Shown here in pieces: positions 45,409-54,161 of a stretch of DNA of 64,000 bases. A program made the translations under genes and the position numbers. Below the pieces are notes generated by a model. It was given only the letters and a program-made list of their open reading frames with translations. It searched no databases and was not told the origin of the DNA. Numbering within the stretch: the stretch's first letter is position 1; each line of letters starts with the position of its first letter. Source of the DNA: Sinobacterium caligoides (GTDB taxonomy: Bacteria > Pseudomonadota > Gammaproteobacteria > Pseudomonadales > Sinobacteriaceae); assembly GCF_003752585.1 (NCBI RefSeq), contig NZ_RKHR01000005.1:220947-284946 (forward strand). Direction: 5' to 3'.

Positions 45409-46409
45409 TGCCAGTTAACCCCTTTCTCTTCCTTCAATAGCGCTTGACGCCCCTGCGGTTGTGACTTAAACCAGTCAATTGTTTTCAACAAGCCCTGCTC
45501 GAAAGAGTATTCAGGCTGCCAGTCATAACAACGAATAAACTTACTAGCATCGGCATATAAGCGCTCCACATCACCGGGCCTATCTTCGCAGTGAACTATT
45601 TTTGAGCCACTATTAACCATCATCTTAAGAATCGTGTCAGCCACCTCTCTTATAGATAACTCAAAATGACTGCCCACATTATAGGTCTCTCCCGCATCCT
45701 CTTTAGCGTCGAGCATTACCGCAGCCAAAGCCCTCGCGGTATCTTCCACGTAAGTGAAGTCACGGGTAATTGAGCCAAGGCCAAAGATCAGTATCGACTC
45801 ACTGTTAAGCGCTCTAACAATCGACTTAGGAATCAACTCCCCCGCATCCCCCTCGTGATGTGAGCGCGGGCCAAAAGTATTAAAGGGTCTCACCACAACC
45901 GTATTCATCGCAAAGGAGGTGGCATATGCCCGCGTGTAACACTCACCAGCAAGCTTGCTTGCACCGTAAACTGTTCGTGGATACAGTGAATGATGTTCAT
46001 CCATCGGCACCGTGCGCGCCGTGCCATAGACTTCGGAAGAGGAACAGTAAATAAAGCGCTCGACACCCACAGCACGTGCTGTCTGGAGCAATAGCAAGGT
46101 GCCTTCAGCATTCACCTTATGATTATCATACGGATGTTTTAATGAGTGCCTCACGCCGAGGGTAGCCAGATGATACACCACACTGACGCCACTCATGGCC
46201 TCCTCTATATCCTCCCGCTGGGTAATATTTCCCAACATGAATTCGAAGTTTTCGTCACCGAAATGCTGTTTAATATTGTCAATTTTACCGTTGCTCAGGT
46301 TATCCAAGACCTTAACATCGTAGTTGGCCGCCAATAAAACATCGACCAAATGTGAACCGATAAACCCTGCCCCTCCTGTCACTAGCACTTTCTTATTGGC
46401 AAAGCTCAT
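45405..46409 (-). CDS. NAD-dependent nucleotide-sugar epimerase/dehydratase (extended SDR)
   Basis: 334 residues from ATG 46409, which overlaps the upstream stop by 4 bases (ATGA); an ATG nine codons earlier is less likely. NAD motif TGGAGFIGSH (about 10-19), SSSEVYG (about 121-127), catalytic YGASK (about 145-149), NTFGPRS (about 180-186). Similar to UDP-glucuronate decarboxylase/GDP or UDP-sugar epimerases; the exact reaction is not clear. Works with the two aminotransferases around it. Confidence 0.85.
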   Translation of the reverse strand: MSFANKKVLVTGGAGFIGSHLVDVLLAANYDVKVLDNLSNGKIDNIKQHFGDENFEFMLGNITQREDIEEAMSGVSVVYHLATLGVRHSLKHPYDNHKVNAEGTLLLLQTARAVGVERFIYCSSSEVYGTARTVPMDEHHSLYPRTVYGASKLAGECYTRAYATSFAMNTVVVRPFNTFGPRSHHEGDAGELIPKSIVRALNSESILIFGLGSITRDFTYVEDTARALAAVMLDAKEDAGETYNVGSHFELSIREVADTILKMMVNSGSKIVHCEDRPGDVERLYADASKFIRCYDWQPEYSFEQGLLKTIDWFKSQPQGRQALLKEEKGVNWQ

Positions 46410-47512
46410 AGGTAAAACTCCTTGATTGCTCTGCAAACCGTATTCAGCTCTTCATCTTTCAATTCCGGATACAAAGGCAAAGATAAGATCTCCTGCGCCA
46501 GCTGCTCTGCACAAGGCATCGAGCCGACGTTATAGCCAAGGCTCTTATATGCCCCCTGTAAATGACATGGCACCGGGTAGTGTATGCCCGTCTGAATCCC
46601 GCGCTGCTGTAGGTAACTCTGTAACGCGTCGCGTCGCGTACTCCGGATCACAAACAAGTGGTAGACATGTCGTGCGCCAGCAAGCTCGGCGGGCAATATA
46701 ATCTGCTTTATCGCCGCTAATTGCTCACGATACTGCGCCGCCAAGGCGCTACGACGCCTAGTCCATGCCTGCAAATACTGAAGTTTTATGGTCAGTATCG
46801 CGCCTTGAAAGCCTGACATACGATAATTCATACCAATATAATCATGATGATATTTTCGCGTTGAACCATGATTCTTTAACGCCTTCACCCGTTCAGCAAT
46901 ATCGGCATCTGATGTCACCACAGCCCCTCCCTCACCATAGGCACCAAGATTCTTTCCGGGATAAAAACTAAAGCAACCCACCCCCCCTTTACTACCCACA
47001 GCCTCGCCGTGATAGCTCGCCAAGTGTGCCTGCGCACAATCTTCGATGATCAATAACCGGTGTTTTTTAGCAACGGCGATCACCTTTTCCATAGCCATTG
47101 GCTGACCGTAAAGATGGACGACAATAATAGCCTTTGTCCTCGCGGTTATCGCTGCCTCTATCTTATCGCAATCAATTTGGTAGAAACTCGATTCACAATC
47201 GACAAAAACCGGTGTCGCCCCTGCAAGGCTTACTGCTTCTGGCGTTGCAAAAAAAGTATTGGCCGGCACAATGACCTCGTCATTTTGACCAATCTCTAGA
47301 GCCACAACAGCAAGATGCAGTGCCGCTGTTCCTGAACTGACGGCTTCACAGTGCGGGGCTTGCTGTGCTTTAGCGAAGGCTCGCTCAAAGTCCGCCACAT
47401 AGGGCCCATCAGCAAAGGCACAGTCCGCTAAGACACGCTCAATAGCCTGATCAATCTCAGGCTTGAGCTGTTGGTACTGAGCCTTCAAATCGACGAATTT
47501 AATCATCGTCAA
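46406..47512 (-). CDS. DegT/DnrJ/EryC1-type sugar aminotransferase (WbpE/FdtB-like)
   Basis: 368 residues. Typical start FVDLKAQYQQLKPEIDQAIE (about 5-24), AVSSGTAALHLAV (about 57-69), IIEDCAQAHLA (about 154-164), PLP lysine in FSFYPGKNLGAYGEGG (about 178-193). Resembles WbpE and FdtB, which aminate a 3-keto nucleotide sugar. With the dehydrogenase at 47984 and acetyltransferase at 47499 it forms the standard three-gene set for a 3-acetamido sugar. The start overlaps the acetyltransferase stop. Confidence 0.86.
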   Translation of the reverse strand: MTMIKFVDLKAQYQQLKPEIDQAIERVLADCAFADGPYVADFERAFAKAQQAPHCEAVSSGTAALHLAVVALEIGQNDEVIVPANTFFATPEAVSLAGATPVFVDCESSFYQIDCDKIEAAITARTKAIIVVHLYGQPMAMEKVIAVAKKHRLLIIEDCAQAHLASYHGEAVGSKGGVGCFSFYPGKNLGAYGEGGAVVTSDADIAERVKALKNHGSTRKYHHDYIGMNYRMSGFQGAILTIKLQYLQAWTRRRSALAAQYREQLAAIKQIILPAELAGARHVYHLFVIRSTRRDALQSYLQQRGIQTGIHYPVPCHLQGAYKSLGYNVGSMPCAEQLAQEILSLPLYPELKDEELNTVCRAIKEFYL

Positions 47513-47987
47513 TATAGCGTAAAAAGCGCGCTGGGTTACCAGCCCATACCTGATTAGCCGGAATACTTTTAGTCACCACACTCCCTGCCCCCACCAGGGC
47601 ATTATCACCAATAGTCACACCACCCATAATTGTAGCGTTAGACCCAATAGAAACTGCACGGCCAATTTCCGTTTTCACTAGACGCGATATCCAATCATGG
47701 TCAGCCTCTAGCTCCCCTAAGCTATTTACCGATCTAGGCTTTTTATCGTTGATAAACATAACACCATGACCAATAAAGCAATTTTCAGCAACAATCACGC
47801 CTTCACAGACAAAACTGTGTGATGATATTTTACAGTGGTGACCAATCGTGGCGTTTTTTTGAATCTCGACAAACGCACCAATCGTGCAGCAATCACCTAT
47901 CTTACAACCATAGAGATTAATGAAACGCCCTAACCGGATGTCATCTCCGAGCTCTACCCCTTCTATAGACTGATAGTCATTCGTCAT
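47499..47987 (-). CDS. Left-handed beta-helix sugar N-acyltransferase (WbpD/FdtC-like)
   Basis: 162 residues mostly of hexapeptide repeats, such as IGDCCTIGAFVEIQ, IGHHCKISSH, IGDNALVGAGSVVTKSIP and the end VWAGNPARFLRYI. Such enzymes acetylate the 3- or 4-amino group of a nucleotide sugar made by the neighbouring aminotransferase. The start overlaps the dehydrogenase stop by 4 bases (ATGA). Confidence 0.88.
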   Translation of the reverse strand: MTNDYQSIEGVELGDDIRLGRFINLYGCKIGDCCTIGAFVEIQKNATIGHHCKISSHSFVCEGVIVAENCFIGHGVMFINDKKPRSVNSLGELEADHDWISRLVKTEIGRAVSIGSNATIMGGVTIGDNALVGAGSVVTKSIPANQVWAGNPARFLRYIDDD

Positions 47988-48994
47988 AGGTTAACCAGCT
48001 CGCCCCCATTTTTAATCGACCGATCAGTTGCCTCCAAAAGCTGTACGACCCTTAGCCCTGCCTCGCCGTCATTAAAGGGCGTGCGACTGTTTTCAATACA
48101 TTCGACAAAGTACGCAAACTCACTCGCCAATGCCTCGGCCTGAGGGATTTTCGGTGAGTACATACCGTTGACTCGGTAGTCCACCAACAACTCACAGCGC
48201 TGTTCCGCACTGACCTTGCCAAAATGCACGCTCTTATCGTAGATTTTAATTTTCTCGTCGATCGCTAGATCATTCCATAGAATTTTCTTAGTCGTACCGC
48301 CGATCATCACATCTCTAATCTTTACCGGTGACAACCAATTGAAGCTAAAGTGAGCGATAAACTTCTCTTCAAAATAGATCGTCACATAGGCAATATCTTC
48401 ATCTTCACGCTCGTAGTGACTGATGCCGTGGGCCGATAACGCCAGCGGTTTCAGTGGTACGATATAATCCATGATTGAAAAGTCGTGCGGGCCTAAGTCC
48501 CAGATGACATTCACATCGTGTTGAAACAAGCCGAGATTCACCCGCGTCGAGTCGTAATATGAGAGCTCACCAATGCCGCCGCTATCGATGATCTGCTTAA
48601 TCTCTTTCACTGCCCCGGTAAACACAAAGGTGTGATCAACCATGATAAGCAGGCCCTTCTCACGCGCCAACTTGATTAGAGTCTTAGCTTGCTGCGAGGT
48701 CTTCGTAAAAGGTTTTTCGACGAACAGATGTTTACCTGACTCTAGCGCCCGCCTCGCTAACGCGTAGTGACTGGAAACTGGCGTTATAATAGCAATAGCA
48801 TCGAGGTGGTCATCAATAAACACTTGCTCGGCGTCGACGACACACTTCACCGCAGGGTGCAGCTTCTTTAGATGTTGGTAAGCCTCCTCGTTTTTGTCGC
48901 AGACAACGCTGACCGAGGCCCCTTCCGTCTCCATGATATTCCGGACAATATTAGGCCCCCAATAACCGTAACCTATTACCCCTATGTTAATCAT
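47984..48994 (-). CDS. Gfo/Idh/MocA-family sugar dehydrogenase
   Basis: 336 residues from ATG 48994, chosen because the Rossmann start INIGVIGYGYWGPNIVRN follows at once and AAGGTAGG lies upstream; 28 extra codons upstream have no match. EKP motif KHLFVEKPFTKT (about 90-101) and the Asp/His segment DLGPHDFSIMDY (about 165-176) are typical. It probably oxidises C3 of a nucleotide sugar with NAD for the aminotransferase WbpE-like step. It is the first gene of the glycan run (38.3-49.0 kb). The nucleotide-sugar 6-dehydrogenase (WbpA type) is not in the window. Confidence 0.85.
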   Translation of the reverse strand: MINIGVIGYGYWGPNIVRNIMETEGASVSVVCDKNEEAYQHLKKLHPAVKCVVDAEQVFIDDHLDAIAIITPVSSHYALARRALESGKHLFVEKPFTKTSQQAKTLIKLAREKGLLIMVDHTFVFTGAVKEIKQIIDSGGIGELSYYDSTRVNLGLFQHDVNVIWDLGPHDFSIMDYIVPLKPLALSAHGISHYEREDEDIAYVTIYFEEKFIAHFSFNWLSPVKIRDVMIGGTTKKILWNDLAIDEKIKIYDKSVHFGKVSAEQRCELLVDYRVNGMYSPKIPQAEALASEFAYFVECIENSRTPFNDGEAGLRVVQLLEATDRSIKNGGELVNL

Positions 48995-49081
48995 TCGGCC
49001 TACCTTAGCTCGCACGCTCTCCTTTAAAAGTAGATTAACTAAAGGCTTAGTCAATGATTGACGAGAGCACAGGCACAATCG

Positions 49082-49768
49082 CTATAGGCAACGCTCATAG
49101 GCAGCAATAATTCCCTGTAACCACAGGCTATCACTATTGAGGACTTGACGCTGATAATGCGCCAACAGCCGTTGCTGATACGCCAAGTGATCCTTGTTGC
49201 CCTGCTGCCACATCTTGCCAACAGCAGTCACCCGCTCCTCACCACTCTCTTTTTCATGTCCACAGCCGTTCAGGCCGAGATGAATCACCTCATACTGGCG
49301 ACCTCGGTCACTGACAATCTGCTCACTAAGAAGGCTGTAACACTCTGCGGCCAAGTATTCACGTAGCTCATAGACACAGTTAGCTGCACAAACAATAAAT
49401 TGTAGGCGCTGCCCCTGATGACGCTGCTTTAACGAGCGCAACATATCAACCAATGCACGCCCACCCACCCCTGCGATAACCACCAACCGACTGCCTGGTT
49501 GCATCAACGATAGCTGCCCACAGTCCATCGTCAGCAATGAGTAACCTTGCAGGCCTAAGTGGCTTAACTTAGCCGCCAACGGAGCTATAATATGTTCAAG
49601 CTGATCCACAAAAAATAGATGACCAGATAGTTTGCTATCGAGAATGTGCATTCCCAAGTAACCGTGATCACAACAGCCATCCCATACATAATCAACTGGA
49701 CCGACTTGCTGTATCAAAGAAAAAATAGCGTGTAATCTTGGGCTGAGCTTAGGGAGAGTATGCATCAT
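49082..49768 (-). CDS. trmK: tRNA (adenine-N1)-methyltransferase TrmK-like
   Basis: 228 residues from ATG 49768 (ATG one codon later also possible; the long frame adds a hydrophobic 23-residue leader that is unlikely). SAM motif DGCCDHGYLGMHI (about 29-41), with the D-x-x-x-DH-x-x-L pattern of TrmK, and VVIAGVGGRALVDML (about 95-109). TrmK makes m1A22 in tRNA. It lies 87 bases upstream of the glycan genes; probably not part of them. Confidence 0.78.
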   Translation of the reverse strand: MMHTLPKLSPRLHAIFSLIQQVGPVDYVWDGCCDHGYLGMHILDSKLSGHLFFVDQLEHIIAPLAAKLSHLGLQGYSLLTMDCGQLSLMQPGSRLVVIAGVGGRALVDMLRSLKQRHQGQRLQFIVCAANCVYELREYLAAECYSLLSEQIVSDRGRQYEVIHLGLNGCGHEKESGEERVTAVGKMWQQGNKDHLAYQQRLLAHYQRQVLNSDSLWLQGIIAAYERCL

Positions 49769-49943
49769 CAAACCGAACAATAATTTCGGCAGTAAGTTAG
49801 CAAAAAAACACAAACAAATCGTCAGATAACGAATCAAACTGCAATCTTTCTTTCTGTCCCTACAAAATTTGATTGTGTTACATTTCTGTTAGAGGGTAAA
49901 GTACTTGCCGTCAACACTGACGTACATCAAGGCGCGAGATACG

Positions 49944-49957
49944 TTCTCATTTGAGAA
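49944..49957. promoter_or_regulatory. Small perfect palindrome upstream of the Fe-alcohol dehydrogenase
   Basis: TTCTCATTTGAGAA, a perfect 6-bp inverted repeat with a 2-base centre, about 100 bases before the adh start. May be an operator; regulator unknown. Confidence 0.25.
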
Positions 49958-50058
49958 TAAGGTTGATACACCAATAACATACTCGCTGATAATTAATAAG
50001 ACCTTAGGGTCACTCGCTACAGCGTCAGATTACACTCAGCAAACAAACGGGACTTTTC

Positions 50059-51258
50059 ATGCTATCAAACATTATCATCGAGATACGCCGCCATGCCAAT
50101 AAGGTACTTGATATACCACTTCCACTGTTAGTTGAAGGCGAAGGTAAGATCGCCGCCACAGCTGAAGTGTTACAACAAGTCAACGGCCACAAGCCGCTTA
50201 TCATTACCGATGCGATGTTAGTCCAGCTCGGCCTTGTCAAACAACTTACCGACTCTCTCGATGCCGCAGGCATTGACTACGCAGTCTTCGACGAGGTCAC
50301 TCCCGATCCAACGCTTGATCTAATCGAGCGTGGCCTTCATGTCTACCAACAAGAATCTTGTGGTGCCATCATCGCACTCGGTGGTGGTTCACCGATGGAC
50401 TGTGCGAAGGCGATTGGCGCCTGCCATGTCAAGAAGAAGAAAAGCGCCAAAAAACTCTGCGGCACCTTGCGTATTCGCAAAGCCCTACCGCCGTTTATAG
50501 CCATCCCTACCACCGCCGGTACGGGATCAGAATGCACTCTCGCTGCCGTTGTCACCGACCCCAAGATCAAGCAGAAATTCGCCATGGTCGACCCTGTGCT
50601 AGTGCCTGATGCAGCCATTTTGGATCCGGCGTTGATGCGCGGCTTGCCCGCTAAGATTACCGCAGAAACCGGTATCGATGCACTGACACACGCTGTCGAA
50701 TCATACATCGGTAAACATGCCACCGAAGTCACTAAAGCCTATGGCTACGATGCCGTCAAACGTATCTTTGCCAACCTTCCGCGTGCCTATAGCCATGGTG
50801 ACGATATGGAAGCGCGCAGTGAGATGGCGATCGCTAGCTACAATGCCGGCGCCGCCTTTACTCGCGCATCACTGGGTTATGTTCACGCTATCGCTCATCA
50901 GCTGGGTGGTTACTACCACATCACCCATGGTCTCGCGAATGCGGTAATTCTGCCCCACATACTCGAATTTTCCTTTGAGGCGTCACTCGGCAGGTATGCT
51001 GAGCTTGCTGTGGCGGCAAACCTTGCCGACGAGAACGACACACAAGTCGCTGCCGCGCATAAGTTTATCGCCGGCGTAAAAGCACTGAACGCCAGTCTAA
51101 ATATTCAACAGACTTTTCCTGAGTTGAAAGAAGAGGACATTCCTCTCTTAGCCAAGCGTGCGATTAAGGAAGCCTTCGGTAACTATCCCGTGCCGAAAAA
51201 CATGAGCAAGTCACAATGCGAGCAGATTCTAAAAAAGTTACTCGACAAGCCGTCCTAG
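50059..51258 (+). CDS. Iron-containing alcohol dehydrogenase
   Basis: 399 residues, group III ADH. NAD-binding LGGGSPMDCAKAIG (about 108-121), PTTAGTGSE (about 151-159), metal ligands Asp in ETGIDALTHAVES (about 204-216; D and H) and His in GYVHAIAHQLGG and HITHGLANAVILPH (about 272-305). Includes a Lys-rich insert HVKKKKSAKK near 123-132. Likely reduces an aldehyde or oxidises an alcohol; substrate unknown. A hairpin follows the stop. Confidence 0.9.
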   Translation: MLSNIIIEIRRHANKVLDIPLPLLVEGEGKIAATAEVLQQVNGHKPLIITDAMLVQLGLVKQLTDSLDAAGIDYAVFDEVTPDPTLDLIERGLHVYQQESCGAIIALGGGSPMDCAKAIGACHVKKKKSAKKLCGTLRIRKALPPFIAIPTTAGTGSECTLAAVVTDPKIKQKFAMVDPVLVPDAAILDPALMRGLPAKITAETGIDALTHAVESYIGKHATEVTKAYGYDAVKRIFANLPRAYSHGDDMEARSEMAIASYNAGAAFTRASLGYVHAIAHQLGGYYHITHGLANAVILPHILEFSFEASLGRYAELAVAANLADENDTQVAAAHKFIAGVKALNASLNIQQTFPELKEEDIPLLAKRAIKEAFGNYPVPKNMSKSQCEQILKKLLDKPS

Positions 51259-51266
51259 GTTAACGC

Positions 51267-51289
51267 CATGCCCTGCGAAGCGGGGCATG
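51267..51289. terminator. Stem-loop between Fe-ADH and PACE gene
   Basis: 10-bp stem (51267-51276 with 51280-51289, one G-T wobble) with a GAA loop. It sits between convergent stops. Only a short T-rich stretch follows on the plus strand. Confidence 0.5.
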
Positions 51290-51293
51290 TCCT

Positions 51294-51713
51294 TTAGCTT
51301 TCACGTGTTCTTATGTAACGCGCACGAAGGTGGTCATAGGCATAATTATAAGCAATTGCATAAAGCAGATAGAACGCCGCAAGACCGACATCCATAATAA
51401 AGACAGTCCAGAAATCCAGCTGTAAGACCCACATCATCAGGGGTAATGTCACTACTAACAACCCCCCCTCAAATAACGTCCCATGCCAAATCCGTAAAGA
51501 TAATGTTCGCGCTAAGCGGTCATGACCATAGTAAAGGTCAAAAAGAATGTTATAGAGGTAGTTCCAGCTCATCGCCAACAGAGATATCGCCAGTGCCAAC
51601 CCGGTCATCGCCCATGGGCTCTTACCGGTAAAGAGTACTGCAGCGGGCACGATGAGCAATAACGAACACAATTCGAACATCAGCGTGTGAAAAATACGCT
51701 CCTTAAAAGACAC
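51294..51713 (-). CDS. PACE-family multidrug efflux transporter
   Basis: 139 residues made of two tandem BTP (bacterial transmembrane pair) modules, four helices. First: RIFHTLMFELCSLLLIVP (about 6-23), SWNYLYNILFDLY (about 49-61); second: WHGTLFEGGLLVVTLPL (about 76-92), YAIAYNYAYD (about 117-126). The acidic residue (E14-type in FEL) matches AceI of Acinetobacter. Exports chlorhexidine-like biocides or polyamines. The divergent LysR gene with a shared palindrome is the classic arrangement. Confidence 0.88.
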   Translation of the reverse strand: MSFKERIFHTLMFELCSLLLIVPAAVLFTGKSPWAMTGLALAISLLAMSWNYLYNILFDLYYGHDRLARTLSLRIWHGTLFEGGLLVVTLPLMMWVLQLDFWTVFIMDVGLAAFYLLYAIAYNYAYDHLRARYIRTRES

Positions 51714-51779
51714 CTAACAATCTCCAATATTATCGATTATGGGGGAATAGTATAGAAAAAACCGATAATAGAAAGTTAG

Positions 51780-51804
51780 TTACTATCAGTAATTATGATA
51801 GTAA
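51780..51804. promoter_or_regulatory. LysR-type operator between PACE and lysR genes
   Basis: A perfect 9-bp inverted repeat TTACTATCA-N7-TGATAGTAA containing T-N11-A spacing, in the 141-base divergent gap. Fits the binding site of the LysR regulator at 51855. Confidence 0.62.
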
Positions 51805-51854
51805 GATGAGGGCTAGCCAGATTAATCCAGCATAATCAATTAACGGCAACCTCC

Positions 51855-52730
51855 ATGTACAGTCTTGAGCAGCTTAAAATATTTGTCACCGTCGCCGATA
51901 CAGGGTCGTTCTCAGCGTGTGCCCGCCAACTTAACAAGGCCCAATCGGCCATCAGCCAGGCCATCGCAAATCTCGAACTTGATCTTGATAATGAGCTCTT
52001 TGACCGCCGCCCACGCAAACCACAGCTGACACCGCAGGGCGAGCAGTTACTGAGCTATGCCAAAGCTGTACTGCATCAATCTCAGGAATTAAAGCTTGCT
52101 GCTGAGGCGCTGCAAGGCTGTGTACAGACTGAGTTGGTTATCGCCGTCGATGAAGCGTTAATCATGCCTGCACTGGAAGGCATTCTTTCTGATTTTTCAA
52201 GCAAGTACCCAACAATCGCACTGGAGATCAACGCCATAGCAAGCCCCGATGTGATTGCTGCGGTCACCGACGGGCGCGCCCACCTCGGCTTGATGTTCGC
52301 TGACATGGACTTTCCTGATAGTGTCGATCTATGTTTTCTCGGCAACCTCCCCTTCTACGCCGTTATAAGTCCAGATCACCCCTTGAGTCGCGTAGATAAC
52401 ATTACCATTAGCGACCTCATCCCCCACCGACAACTCATGCTCAAAGGAGGAGACGGGCGCGGACTCGCACAATTTAACTCTCTGTCACCCAGAACATGGT
52501 CTGGCAATAACTTCTTTCTACTACGAGAGCTAGTCAGGCAAGGCCTCGGTTGGTGTTACATCCCCTGCCACCTCGTTGAACAAGAAATCGATAACGGTAA
52601 CCTATACCGTCTACCACTGAGCTTCGACCATCAGCCCTGGAGCGTTCCTGTCGAACGCGTATTGCCAAAAAATGCTGTGATGAGCGACGCTTTACAGTGG
52701 TTATCACACCAAATCCAGCATCTATTCTGA
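51855..52730 (+). CDS. LysR-family regulator of the PACE pump
   Basis: 291 residues. N-terminal winged HTH: LEQLKIFVTVADTGSFSACA (about 4-23), LNKAQSAISQAIANLELDL (about 26-44); effector domain about 90-290. Divergent from the PACE gene and preceded by a perfect palindrome. Like AceR, it probably activates the pump in response to its substrate. Confidence 0.88.
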   Translation: MYSLEQLKIFVTVADTGSFSACARQLNKAQSAISQAIANLELDLDNELFDRRPRKPQLTPQGEQLLSYAKAVLHQSQELKLAAEALQGCVQTELVIAVDEALIMPALEGILSDFSSKYPTIALEINAIASPDVIAAVTDGRAHLGLMFADMDFPDSVDLCFLGNLPFYAVISPDHPLSRVDNITISDLIPHRQLMLKGGDGRGLAQFNSLSPRTWSGNNFFLLRELVRQGLGWCYIPCHLVEQEIDNGNLYRLPLSFDHQPWSVPVERVLPKNAVMSDALQWLSHQIQHLF

Positions 52731-53114
52731 TCACCTATCAGTCTAATCAGATCATCCTCTAGATATTTTCTAAAAAAGCCTTAAGCGCAAAAACAATAAC
52801 ACAACCTCAGTCAGCAATTACACCTACCGCTACCCGCAAAACCACTAACACAAGCATTTTTACAAAACCAAAAAAACACAAATAGCTTTTAATAACAGCA
52901 TGTTATACGAAACAATACTTAGCAGTAGGCACACCAAAACACCACCAACGTATATTTTTTATTTTCATAACAAAAATTAATATTGCCTAGCGTTTTACAA
53001 TCGGATACATTCGCCAAAATTTCCACCTGAGCCGATTTCTCACCTCGCAACATCACTGTCGCGGCGTGAAAGTACGCTCGTATTTTACCCCCAAAACGAC
53101 TAGGAACTAGCACC
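52731..53114. other. AT-rich gap before the GshB-like gene
   Basis: 384 bases without a supported gene; minus-strand frames here are only antisense to the next gene. No strong promoter, hairpin or repeat stood out. The ribosome site before 53115 is weak (AGGA about 9 bases upstream). Confidence 0.45.
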
Positions 53115-54161
53115 ATGAAAATATGCTTTATTATGTACCCCTGGGAGCGCGTTGAAGCCGAAAACGACACGACGTTGCGCCTCATACACGAGTGTTTTGC
53201 ACGCAAACACACTGTCGCGATAACCACCCTGCATAATCTGACGATTAGAGACAATGTCGCCAGTGCCTTTTGCGATGTGATCAGCAAGAAGACCAAGCAG
53301 ACTGACAATATACCCAGCTTCCATCGCAATGCGGTTTTCAGACGCTGTCTTCTGCCCCTGGCAGGCTTTGACGCAATAATTATGCGCGCCAATCCGCCTC
53401 TGGACACGCTTGCTCTCAACTTCTTGGACTCTGTACGCGACGATACTTTTATCATGAATGATATTGATGGCTTGCGAGTCGCTAACAACAAGCTGTACAC
53501 CGCATCGTTTAACGATTCGGCAAGTGAGTTTATTCCAGCCACGCACGTCTCTAAAAACCGTCGTTATCTCGAGCGTATCTTTGATGAATCCGAGTCCGAA
53601 AAAATGATCCTCAAGCCTCTTGATGGCTACGGCGGTCGCGGCGTCATTCTGGTTGAAAAAAATGCGCGCCAAAGTTTCAGCTCATTACTGGAGTTCTACA
53701 TCGGTGGTGACGAACAGGGACACGGGGGTAACTATGTGATTTTGCAGGACTATGTCGCCGGTGCTGAAAAGGGTGATGTGCGCATATTGATGCTTAATGG
53801 TGAGCCAATCGGCGCCATGCGTCGTGTTCCTGCCGAAGGCGATGTTCGCTCTAACGTTCATGCCGGTGGCCATGTTGTGAAACATAAGCTGACCGAGAAA
53901 GAGCGCAAACTCTGTCGATTCATCGGTCCTAAGTTGGTTCGTGATGGCCTGTATTTCACCGGCATCGATGTGATTGGCGACAAGTTACTAGAGATCAACG
54001 TGCTAAGCCCAGGTGGCATTACCCGTATTAACAAACTCAACCGCACCAAGTTGCAGACACAGGTTATCGACTTTGTCGAGAGCGTCGTCAGTGCCAAGGA
54101 GCTAGTAAGAAGCCGTAAAAACGAATTCAGACAGGTAATTGAAGATGCTGACGCTATCTGA
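53115..54161 (+). CDS. GshB-like ATP-grasp amide ligase
   Basis: 348 residues of the prokaryotic glutathione synthetase family. N-terminal domain ends in IIMRANPPLDTLALNFL (about 93-109), then LINDIDGLR-like MNDIDGLRVANNK; ATP-grasp: ILKPLDGYGGRGVILVEK (about 163-180), VILQDYVAGAEKGDVRILML (split VILQDYV and GDVRILML; about 211-230), RSNVHAGG (about 248-255) and GIDVIGDKLLEINVLSPGG (about 283-301, metal-binding Glu/Asn). GshB proper joins Gly to gamma-Glu-Cys. Here the coupling by 17-base overlap to a peptidase-like gene and not to gshA suggests a different peptide product. Confidence 0.8.
   Translation: MKICFIMYPWERVEAENDTTLRLIHECFARKHTVAITTLHNLTIRDNVASAFCDVISKKTKQTDNIPSFHRNAVFRRCLLPLAGFDAIIMRANPPLDTLALNFLDSVRDDTFIMNDIDGLRVANNKLYTASFNDSASEFIPATHVSKNRRYLERIFDESESEKMILKPLDGYGGRGVILVEKNARQSFSSLLEFYIGGDEQGHGGNYVILQDYVAGAEKGDVRILMLNGEPIGAMRRVPAEGDVRSNVHAGGHVVKHKLTEKERKLCRFIGPKLVRDGLYFTGIDVIGDKLLEINVLSPGGITRINKLNRTKLQTQVIDFVESVVSAKELVRSRKNEFRQVIEDADAI

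Noticed and set aside
52919-53672. Two long minus-strand frames (207 and 190 codons) over the start of the GshB-like gene
   Set aside because: They are antisense to a well-supported ATP-grasp gene and to its leader; composition is shadow-like, with no ribosome site or family match.
53115-54161. Simple gshB (glutathione synthetase) annotation
   Set aside because: Family match is good, but no gshA partner is near and the operon context with the QEGLA fusion makes the product doubtful, so no gene symbol was given.
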